Assembly (NCBI GenBank): GCA_003313425.1
Contig: NHZP01000004.1
Coordinates: forward strand, 186,001 to 250,000
Origin: Pseudopyrenochaeta lycopersici
Lineage: Eukaryota > Ascomycota > Dothideomycetes > Pleosporales > Pseudopyrenochaetaceae
Length of the DNA stretch: 64,000 bases
Reading direction: 5' to 3'
Shown: positions 54,955 through 64,000 of the stretch, in pieces
Layout: every line of letters starts with the position of its first letter
Position numbering within the stretch: the first letter of the stretch is position 1
The notes under the pieces: generated by a model
Databases searched by the model: none
What the model was told of the DNA's origin: nothing
Seen by the model: the letters and a program-made list of their open reading frames with translations, nothing else
Program-made: the position numbers and the translations under genes

Positions 54955-56197
54955 GATCTGACTGAAGACAAGAAAATGCCAATATAGACAGATTAACGCA
55001 CTGGAAGTGGTATCTTTCTGTACTGTCTGTGACTACAAATGCGAACTGCAGCATATTAAATCTTGCTCTTTTGCTCTGCTGGATGTCTTTGATAAGTACG
55101 CATACCATGTGGAGGTGCTTAAGTTAGCGTTGGGATTATGGAGGACGAAATACTGAAAGAGGCTGTTAGTGCACGAGCGGAATGATGTGACTAAGGAATA
55201 CAACCAGTTTCAGCGACGGCTGTATCAATCAGTACTAACCACTTCCCTGCTAGCTTCGGGTGTTGCAATATTATCTTCCTAGGAAGTATCCCTCTCCACA
55301 TAACGTCATTTTCCCTGCGCCGAGCCTGTCTAATCAGTGGCATTTGTCTCATGTTACCCTTCCGCCGCGGCGAGTGACGATACATATTCGCATACGTAAG
55401 CTGGGCTAGTTGATGTTGCTTGGTTTGCGGCGCCGAGGGAAACTAGTTATATGCGTATTTCATGGAGCATGGAGAGACGAGAGCGGAGAGCGTAGGAGTG
55501 AGAGCTTGGTCGTCAGTTGTTCAAGTGGCTGCGTTGGTAGATAATAAACCTATTGCTACTGTAGCTAAAGAACTCGTAGCTACGACTATTCAGCGGCTAG
55601 CACGATCCTGATCTCAAGCCCTAAAGTCCGTCGTCTAGCCCAAATATATGCTCTACATCATTGTGATCTTGATTAATGCGCTTTCCATCTCGATTTGAAG
55701 AGCGCGAGGACTCTATGGGCTCGGCGAACTGCTCTTCATCGATCGGCCGCAGCGTTAAAAGGCTCTGCGAGGCTCAGGAACGGCGAAAATCTTTTTTTGT
55801 GTACCACAGAAGCTGGAAATACAGCCGTGGCCATACGATAGACTCATGGCGGAACTACGCAGGAATATTCATTTCCGCGGCAAGCTGTCGGCATTATGCG
55901 GCAAGATTTTGGCCTCATGCGGCAAGTCATCGGCATTGCTTGTCCATCCGCTGTTAGTTCGATGTAGATTAAGCTATTCAGATTGCGACATTACTTGCTC
56001 TTCCTCGGTGCCGCTCCACTGACAAATCATTAAGTCCTATGGCTTGATGATGTGCCTCAGGAGGAATAAAGGACAGGTAAAGGCTACGTATCTAATATTT
56101 AACTTACGCGTTCAAATTCATTGACTACTAAAACTTCTTCGGCCTCCTGAATTTTTCTTTAACCAACCCATCTCTTAGTGTCCGCAGCACTAGCAAA
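54955..56197. other. intergenic, possible transposase scrap
   Basis: About 1.24 kb with normal composition. Around 55,534-55,610 a plus frame reads LVDNKPIATVAKEL...TIQRLAR, which resembles a transposase helix-turn-helix but is too short to type. Near 55,880-55,930 the 10-mer atgcggcaag occurs twice. Nothing else supported. Confidence 0.35.
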
Positions 56198-57042
56198 ATG
56201 CCTAAAAGCTCAATCCTCATTGTCCCCGGTTCTTTCACTATTCCTGAATTCTTCGATCCAATCATGAACGCGGTTGCAGCTAAAGGCTATGAAATCCGCG
56301 CCCTTCATCTTCCTAGCGTTGGCCTTAAAGCCGGCGAAGGTAGGGAAGGAAATCCGCCATCTATGTACGACGATGCCGCTTTCATTGCCAAAGAGGCCGA
56401 GAGGCTCTTGGATCAAGGCCAAGATGTGATTCTTATCGCACACTCTTATGGAGGTGTCCCTGCGACTGAGAGTCTTAAAGGGCTTAGTAAGGACAAGAGA
56501 CAAAAGCAGGGGAAAACGGGTGGAATTGTGAGGCTTGGATATATAGCTGCTCTGGTACCGGCTGTAGGTACGCCTGCTGGAGGCGTACTGGCAGGTCTGC
56601 CGGAGGAGCAATCGTTGGCATTGAAGATTGATGTTTGTTCCTCATTGTACTCTCCTTGATCTTCGTGCTTATATTAACACTGCGACAGGAGAAAGGTTGG
56701 ATGTACCCAGACCCGATATCAAAATGTGCCACAATCTTACTTTCGGATCTACCCCAGAAAGAAGGTGAGCTCACGATCGAAAAGTTCGCGCGGCATTCAT
56801 CTGTCAGTTTCGGAGGCGCGCTCACATACGCCGGGTACAAAGACGTCCCAGTGTCCTATCTAATCTGTGAAGATGACCAAACCGTTCCAGTGAAGATACA
56901 AAGGAATGAGATTGAGTTAGTAGAGAAGGAGAGCGGAAGCAAGGTTGATGTCACGAGCATCAGTACTGGGCATTGTCCGCATGTTAGTGCGCCGCAAAAA
57001 GTTGCCGATTGGATTTTAGATGTGGTTGGAAAGGCTTTTTAG
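56198..57042 (+). CDS. alpha/beta hydrolase
   Basis: Two exons (56198-56632 and 56689-57042) with a 56 bp GT-AG intron give 262 residues. Landmarks: SSILIVPGSFTIPEFFDP (strand and oxyanion-loop region), the nucleophile elbow IAHSYGGVPA with Ser at about 83, the acid in YLICEDDQTVP (Asp about 208) and the His in STGHCPHVSAP (about 240). This is the intracellular serine-hydrolase type common in fungi, sometimes near secondary-metabolism genes; here the neighbours are transposon relics. No signal peptide. Substrate unknown. Confidence 0.88.
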
Positions 57043-57228
57043 CTGTTAGTATCTCTTCAAAGCTATAAAAACTATTTAGATTAGTTTTATGCCTATTATA
57101 AAGTTTTTCATGTTAAAGTAGTGGGCGTTTTTGTCTAGTGTACTGTACCCCCCAGAGGAACAATCAACTTAGCTTGCAAGTTAAAACCTTTAAGCCCAAA
57201 TCAAACCCATTCCAACAAATTCATAAAA
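57043..57228. other. short spacer
   Basis: Downstream of the hydrolase; nothing recognised. Its right part may already belong to the Fot1/pogo relic. Confidence 0.4.
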
Positions 57229-57890
57229 GTGTGCTGCCTCAACGTTCAGCGTTCCTCGAAGCACGCTCGCGACCGGCGCTCTGGACTCGCCCCACGACGC
57301 GATTGCGAGTCTAATTCAAAGAAGCTCACTAAACTAGAAGAGGAGGTGATTGTTCAATACACATTTGAGCTAGATTCTCGAGGACACGCGCCTATACTAG
57401 ACGCTGTACTACCTGGTATGGCTGATAGACTGCTTGATGAGCTCTCAGCAGGCCAGCTTCGGCAAGAACTGGCATAGCAACTTTGTTAAGCGTACACCCA
57501 AGTTCAAGTCCCGCCTCACTCGACAGCAAGGCCTCCAAAGGGTCCTATACGAGGGGCCAGAGCTTATTGCCCCGTGGTTTGAGCTCCTGTAGCGTACAAA
57601 GGAGACGTACGGTATCCAACATGAAGACACCTATAACTTTGACAAGAGCGGCATTATGATGGGCGTAATATCTTCCCCAGCTTGTTGTTATTGCCTCAGA
57701 GAGACGTGGTTGGCCAGAAGGCGTGCAGCCAAGCAATCGGAATGGACTACTATGATCCAGGAGATTACTGGCGCCTTCTCGTATGGCACTATGCGTCTGC
57801 TCGGCGGGAACTGCCCGCGCTTGCTCCGCAAGGACGAAAGTTGCACCGCCTTAATGACGCTGGAATGCATCGCTGGATCCGAGTCTAGAT
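57229..57890 (+). pseudogene. Fot1/pogo-type transposase fragment, frameshifted
   Basis: Pieces in three plus frames follow the family order: KLTKLEEEVIVQYTFELDSRG and MADRLL (CENP-B-type DNA-binding domain), then NFVKRTPKFKSRLTRQQGLQR, ELIAPWFELL, YGIQHEDTYNFDKSGIMMGV (with the first catalytic Asp of NFDxxG), then SERRGWPEGVQPSNRNGL. Breaks occur at about 57,475, 57,590 and 57,670. Unlike the AT-rich relics, GC content is normal, so it decayed by indels rather than by RIP. It is a different subfamily from the elements at 25-30 kb. Confidence 0.75.
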
Positions 57891-58376
57891 CAGGCCTGGC
57901 GTTGCACAATGAGGTGCTTGCGACCTTTGAGCTTTATATTGCGGGGATTGGGGTAATTGGAATTGGTGGGTGCATGTTGGGAAGCAAGGTTTCCCCGTTC
58001 GTTAGACAAGGTAAGTGGAACACTACTATGCTCTGTCCTCCGCATGTTGTGGGTCTGCAACGCGTTAAAACGCGTCCCCTCCATAATTGCTAATTCCAGC
58101 AGCAGTTTCAAATATTCACATAAAGGCAAAAATTATTCAACTTGGCATGCGTAGCAGGGGATTATATATGGCCTAGGTTACAAATTTATCTGTCAGAGTA
58201 TTTTATATCTTTATATGGTATAAATATTAGCATGTGTGTGCGATTTACCTTAATTTGAGCTTCCTTAGAAGCCTAAGTTGTTTTGAAGTTGAACCTGCCG
58301 ACTCTTTCATAGGTAAGACGTCTACTACTTGCTTATCAAGCTGAGAAGCGGCTGTCCGCGAAGCAGAGCGAGAATC
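57891..58376. other. intergenic, nothing recognised
   Basis: About 490 bp between two pseudogenes; composition begins to fall towards the right. A short palindrome acgcgttaaaacgcgt lies near 58,060-58,076. Confidence 0.4.
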
Positions 58377-58812
58377 TCAAGAGACCTCTAGGTTCTTAAG
58401 CTGCTTGTGGGCGGCCTGGTACCAGCGATAGTCAATTTTAAAGACAAACTCATGCCCTCTAAGTCCTCTTGTGTACATTAACTTTGTATCCCTTAAGCAG
58501 CCTTGATCCTCAAAGAGCATACTATAGCTATAGGTGGTATTAAGCGCAGGAATATAATATATAATATTATCTAGCCCGAGGGCTTTCTCGTAGCCTTCTA
58601 GCGCGCGCTAGTACATCTTCTTAGCTTTTTCTAGGTTGCCTCGGTCGGATAAGAGCATACTGATCTAGTGTAGCGCGTATAGTATCTTTTCGTCAATCTC
58701 TATTGCTAGATCTGCTGTTGTTCACTCCATTTTTTCTACCTAAGACTCCGCATGTGGAAAAAGCTGCTGCTGCACCTAGTAATATCCGTTGGCATATTCA
58801 TCTAGAACTGCA
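58377..58812 (-). pseudogene. TPR-repeat protein remnant (NLR/kinesin-light-chain-type TPR), RIP-degraded
   Basis: On minus, one frame reads VQQQLFPHAE, then a TPR unit SDRGNLEKAKKMY, stop, RALEGYEKALGLDN, then a second unit EDQGCLRDTKLMYTRGLRGHEF. This matches the G-x-L-x-EAE-x-MYQRAL-x-GYEKALG repeat found at the C-terminus of many fungal NB-ARC or NACHT proteins. Stops stand at Trp or Gln positions (MY-Q-RAL reads TAG). The N-terminal effector and nucleotide-binding domains are not in the window, and RIP of a single-copy gene implies that it was once part of a duplicated family. Confidence 0.65.
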
Positions 58813-59625
58813 TATCTAATTATAGTTTAACTTTAATAAAGAGGTTAGGCGTTTTACTAGTAAAGGTAGTATATTTACTAAATTATATAAAAAGAACTAT
58901 CCTTAGACTATTATATAAAGAAGTATTATTATATAATATATAGTTTTAAGTAATAGTACTTACTTTATACTATAGATAATAGTAAAGAGATAGTTTTATA
59001 TTACTATAACTTAACTATAAGAGAGAATAATACTTATTATCTTTACTTTAAGTAAGTTCTCTGTATTACGCGCTAGCTCTTAAAAAGGCCTAGCGTAATA
59101 ATACTATAATACTAAGATTTAGATTGATAATACTTTATTATATAAGTACTATAGTTACTTTATATATAATAGTTATAGTACTTATACTCTAAGTTATTAT
59201 AGTTCTTTTTCTATTTAGTAATATTCTGCGTATAGTATAAGTAAGTCTTAATTACTATATTTTAGTCTATATACTTATTAGCTATAGCTTATATAAAAAG
59301 CTTAGTACTATAAAAGTATAACTTTTTAATATACTTTAGATTTAGGTAATAAACTATAGTATTAAGTAAGTTATATATATTATAAATATAATTTAATAGT
59401 ATTATTATAATAAAGTAAAAAAGTAGTATAATATTATAATAATACTAGAAAACTTTATTATTGTAAAGTAAGTTTATACTTTATTACTAAAAAATAAAAG
59501 TTATAACTACTTTACCTTTACTAAAATTAGAAGTATAAATATAAAGTACTTATAATATATAATAATAATATATTTAAAGCGTATTAAGAATATATAATTA
59601 ATATATATATCTATAGATACTCTTT
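58813..59625. repeat. AT-rich repeat, inverted copy of 45,235-45,970 with empty MITE site
   Basis: 58,850-59,110 is the reverse complement of the repeat that hosts the foldback MITE, and here the site is uninterrupted (58906-58913). The remaining 500 bp is AT-rich with stops everywhere and no readable family. Confidence 0.7.
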
Positions 59626-62313
59626 GTTAAAGATCTAATCAAGTAATTATAATATAAAGTAACTAGTGTTAACTAGTTAGTATCTTTAGAGTATTCTATA
59701 GATATGCAGTACTAGGTAGGTTAAAGGTAGAAGTATTAGATAGTAGTATACTTATAGATTATCTTAAGTTAATTATAATATACTATAGGGCTATATTATA
59801 CAGGTCTATATATATAATTATCTTATAGGATTCCTATAAGGCCCCCTCTAGGATTTCTAGGTTTATCTCTATCCTATAAGACATAGTCTATCTTAGCGTA
59901 AGTTTCCTAGGATTACGTAACCCTAGCGTTATTAGTTAGTCTAGAGGCTTAGTCTCTTTATTAGTTATCTATGCCTCCTCCCTTATCCTTATAACTACCG
60001 CCTTCCTACTTCCTATTCGTAACACTATCCTCCTCTTCTAGTCCTTATATCCTTATAACTAACCTATAGCTTCTTATAGTACTACCTATTATTATTTTAT
60101 TAGAGATTATATAAATACTATTAGTTAGGTCGCTATAGTTTCTTATAAATATTATTTAAAAAAGAAGTTAGAGTATAAGGTATTACTATTAAAGGAGAAG
60201 TATAGAAATTATTATTATAATAGGGTGTTATTATATAAGCTAGTAGACGTACTAGTTCTAAACTTTTCTTATCTAGATAAGGAATTAGCTTAGTTAGACG
60301 CGTAAGAAGCTAAGGCTAATAACTTAGAAGAGAAAGTACTAAATTCTCTTCTTACTACTTACGCGAAAAAGAATTAGCTTTATAAATAGTAGAAGTTATT
60401 ATAGCGTTATAAGTAATAATAGGTAAATAATTCTAGTTATATTATAGAAGAGATTAAAGCATTAGAAGTAATTAAGGATATTAACTGTAAGGTTAACGTT
60501 CTTAAGTAAGGGCTAATACTTAGTACTTCTGCCTTAGACTAGAGCGTTTTTACTCTATCTTAGCTTAAAAGTAATCCTCTTCTTCTAAGAATTATATTAT
60601 TAGATTAGGTTAGTTATAATTCTAGTACTTAAGTTCTTTTTATTCCTTATTATAGTTATATTTACTAATTTATTTTTTACAGTTTCCTAAGTTTAATTTT
60701 AGTTCCTAAGTAATCTTAGAGTTAGGGTACCCTTTCTATTTAACTAGATACTTATCCTCTTTATACTTATTTTCTGTAATCTTAGAATATTATATATTAA
60801 GGATTTTCTTAACTTTATACTCTATTTCCTCCTTAGTCTTATACCTAAAGGTTTTTTATAGTAGTATTACTAGGTACATAGGTTCTAATAGTTTAACGTA
60901 GAACCTTAGATAGATTTTTGCGTCTTTAGGTAGTTCTAATATATACGTAACTAGTCTATTACGTTATTTAATTAAAAATAGTCTAACTTTAACGTAGTCT
61001 AATCTCTTATTAGGTTATTTTATATATAGGTTTTTTATAAGTAAATATACTTTATCCCCCTTTTTTAGCTAAGGCGCTGTTTTTCTTTTCTTATTAATAT
61101 ATAAAATTTATTATTCTTATTTTTTCTTAAGTCTTTTTTATAGTTCTCTTACTATCTTAACTATAGCTTCTACTTTAATACTTAGAAAGTTTCTTTTAAA
61201 TAGGTTTAGGTATTTCTTATAATAGGCGTAGAATAGTGTTTTACCTATTACTTTAGATTTACTATTATTAAACGCGACTTATGCTATTAGTAATAGTAAT
61301 ACCTAGTTATTCTATTATTTATTATAATACGCTTATAGGTATTATTTTAGGGTTCTGTTTATTTGTTCTATTTGTCTATTAGTTTCTAGGTAGTATACTG
61401 TAAATAGTTTCCTTTAGGTGCCTATCTTAGCTATAAAAGTTAACTAGAAATTAGATATAAATAGTTTATCTCTATTACTTATAATAGTCTTTAGTATACT
61501 GTAGTACTAGAATACTTAGTCTTTTATTATTTCTGCAAGTTATAGTACTATAAAGTTTTTCTAAATAGTATAAACTCTACGTATTTAATATATCTGTATA
61601 CTACGTTATATATTACGTTATACCTATATCTAGTTACTTTATCTATAGACTTAGGTAAGTCTGTAATAAAGTCTATTACTATGTCTTCTTATAGTTTTAT
61701 AGGTACTTTTATTACTTATAACTTACTATAAAGTACGTGTATAGTATATTTATTCTATTAGTAGGGTACACACTTCTTAATATATATCTCTACTTTCTAT
61801 CTTAGATTCCTAATATAGTAGTTTTATTAGATAAGCTCTATAGTTTTTATTATTCCTAGGTGTCTATATATTAGATTATTATAGTATTATTAGATAATAA
61901 TCTTATATAGGTCCTTAGGGACTTCTACTTATATTTTTAAGATTATATAGTATTCTTATAAGGGTCCTAAAGTTCTATCTTTATTTATTTTTAGGATTAC
62001 TATATAAACTTTAGTTTTCTTTCCTACTATATTATATCTTCTGCTTAGAGTATCTGCTCTCTTATTTTCTTTTCTTAGTATATATATAATGTTAAACTTA
62101 TACTATCCTAAGAGTTCTAACTATCTTACTTATTTATAATTAAGTTATTTAGTTATTATAAAGTATATTAGGTTTTAGTAGTTTGTATAAATAGTAAGTT
62201 CTAAGTAACTTTTTATATATACTCTCTAATATTATAGTATATTAATAATAGCTTTAAGTTCCTTATTATAGATATTATATTACTCTTCTATTTATAAGAA
62301 CTTTTGTAAGTAA
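59626..62313 (-). mobile_element. Ty3/gypsy chromodomain retrotransposon, 3' half, RIP-degraded (copy A)
   Basis: On minus, right to left: RNase H text (NIYNKELKAIIN, then IIYILRKENKRADTLSRR) at about 62,310-62,040; integrase zinc-binding region and DFITDLPKS at about 61,930-61,640; integrase core end (ETNRQIEQINRTLK, then AFNNSKSKVIGKTLFYAYY) at about 61,390-61,230; and a chromodomain (DKYLVK, stop, KGYPNSKIT) at about 60,760-60,700. Stops replace Trp and Gln throughout. Left of 60,690 lies LTR and flanking sequence that also has a plus-strand coding-like stretch (60,170-60,600). The element is cut inside RNase H where copy B starts. Confidence 0.82.
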
Positions 62314-64000
62314 TTATTAAAGATCTAATCAAGTAGTTATAATATAAAGCAACTAGTGTTAACTAGTAGATATCTTTAGAGTATTCTTTAGATATACAGG
62401 CTAGGTTGAAGGTGGAAGTATTAAATAGTAGTATACTCGTAGATTATCTTAAGTTAATTACAATATGCCGTAGGGCCACATTATGCGAGTCTATATATAT
62501 AATTATCTTATAGGATTCCTATAAGGCCCCCTCTAGGATTTCTAGGTTTGTCTCTGTCCTATAGGACATAGTCTGTCTTAGCGTGGGTTTCCTAGGATTA
62601 CGTAATCCTAGCGTTATTAGTTGGTTTAGAGGCTCGGTCTCCTCGCTAGCCGTCTGTGCCTCTTCCCTTATCCTTATAACCGCCGCCTTCCTACTTCCTG
62701 TTTATAATACTATCTCCCCTTCTAGTCCTTATGTCCTTATAACTAACCTATAGCTTCTTATAGTACTGCTTATTATTATTCTATTAGAGATTGTATAAAT
62801 ACTATTAGTTAGGTCGCTATAGTCTCTTGTAAATATTATTTAAAGAAGAAGTTAGAGTATAGGATGTCGTTATTAAAAGAGAAGTGTAGGAATTATTATT
62901 AAAATAGGGTGTTGTTATACGAGCTAGTAGATATGCCAGTTCTAGACTTTTCTTATTTAAATAAGGAATTAGCTTAATTAGACGTATAAGAAGCTGAGGC
63001 TAACAACGCAGAAGAGAAGGCGCTAAATACCCTTCTTACTACTTACGCGAAAAAGAATTAACTTCGTAAATAATAAAAGTTATTACAGCGTTATAAGTAA
63101 TAATAGGTAGATAATTCTAGTTATATCGCGGAAGAGATTAAGGCGTTAGAGGCGATTAAGGATGTTAATTATAAGGTTAATATTCTTAAATAAGGGCTAA
63201 TACCTAGTACTTCTGCCTTAGACTAGAGTGTCTTTACTCTATCCTAGCTTAAAAGTAACCCTCTTCTCTTAGGAATTACGTTATTAGATTAGGTTAGTTA
63301 TAATTCTAATACCTAACTTCTTTTTATTCCTTGTTATAGTTATATTTACTATTTTATTCCTTACAGTTTCTTAAGTTTAATTTAGGTTCCTATATATTTT
63401 CTAAGTTAGGGTAGTCCTTCTATTTTATAAGGTACTCTCTTTCTCTATATTAGTTTTCTGTAATCTTTAAGTATCTCTTATTAAGGATCTTCTTAACTTT
63501 ATACTCTGTCTCCTTTTTAGTTTTATACTTAAAAGTCTTCTGTAGTAGCGTTACTAGGTATACTAGTTCTAGTAACTTAATATAGAACCTAGGGTAGATT
63601 TTTGCGTCTTTAGGTAGTTCTAATATATACGTAACTAGTCTGTTATGTTGTTTAATTAAAAACAGTCTAACTTTAACGTAGTCTAACCCCTTATTAGGTT
63701 GTTTCGTGCGTAGGTTTTTTATAAGTAAGTATACTTTATCCCCTTTTTTTAGCTAAGGTACTATTTTTCTTTTCTTATTAATATATAAAATTTGTTATCC
63801 TTACTTTTTCTTAAGTCTTTCTTATAACTGTTTTAGCGTTGCCTGCAGTTCTCCTGCTATTCTAACTATAGCTTCTGCTTTAACACTTAGAAAGTTTCTT
63901 TTAAATAGGTTTAGGTGTTTCCTGTGATAGGCGTAGAACAGTGTCTCGCCTGTTGCTTTAGATTTGCTATTGTTAAACGCGATTTAGGCTGTAGGTAACA
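62314..64000 (-). mobile_element. Ty3/gypsy chromodomain retrotransposon (copy B), continues past the window
   Basis: Repeats 59,626 onward at an offset of about 2,690 bp (agatctaatcaagta at 59631 and 62321; ataagtaa...tactttatcccc at about 61,036 and 63,721). It covers the LTR side, the plus-strand coding-like stretch (LLYELVDMPVLDFSYLNKEL near 62,910-62,975), the chromodomain region and the integrase end, and is cut by the window edge. It keeps more G and C than copy A, for example cgcctgttgctttaga against acctattactttaga, so it has been mutated less. Confidence 0.8.

Overview
The window looks like a filamentous ascomycete chromosome, most likely Dothideomycetes/Pleosporales. Genes carry short (44-64 bp) GT-AG introns, mostly in GC-balanced DNA. 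Between them lie AT-rich blocks in which transposon reading frames have TAG/TAA where Trp or Gln is expected, the signature of repeat-induced point mutation (RIP). This assignment comes from gene structure, protein families and RIP; no database search was possible.

Layout. Bases 1-23,000 are a gene-bearing isochore: the end of an alpha/beta hydrolase, a secreted YcaC-type isochorismatase-like hydrolase, a DUF1989 protein, a RING-like protein, an Arg/Ser-rich protein, an aldo/keto reductase, an NTF2-like protein, a GNAT acetyltransferase, a frameshifted Ser/Thr-rich cell-surface protein, a GT31-like glycosyltransferase and a D-2-hydroxyacid dehydrogenase. Bases 23,283-29,886 are a nested transposon block: a RIP-degraded Tc1/mariner element with a 234 bp MITE in its right terminal repeat, then a RIP-degraded Fot1/pogo element holding both a solo LTR and a younger, apparently intact Fot1/pogo element with 42 bp perfect terminal inverted repeats.

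Bases 30,000-44,000 form a second gene island: a secreted Thr-rich protein, a divergent pair (mitochondrial carrier and the FACT subunit SPT16), a dispersed 5S rRNA gene, a small secreted Cys-rich protein whose frame only appears after two introns are removed, and an SLC10A7/Rch1-like transporter. From 44,092 to 54,954 nearly everything is RIP-affected repeat: tandem repeats, an LTR, hAT-like elements and foldback MITEs, and a retrotransposon LTR plus gag. Bases 55,000-58,800 hold one intact alpha/beta hydrolase, a frameshifted Fot1/pogo relic and a RIP-degraded TPR gene. The right end (59,626-64,000) is two copies, about 2.69 kb apart, of a minus-strand Ty3/gypsy chromodomain retrotransposon.

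No coordinated pathway is evident. The metabolic genes in the first 23 kb have no synthase backbone beside them and look like independent genes. The main value of the window is its layered transposon chronology, with empty-site copies for two MITEs and one DNA transposon inside the window, plus a few short genes that are easy to miss (5S rRNA, the small secreted protein).
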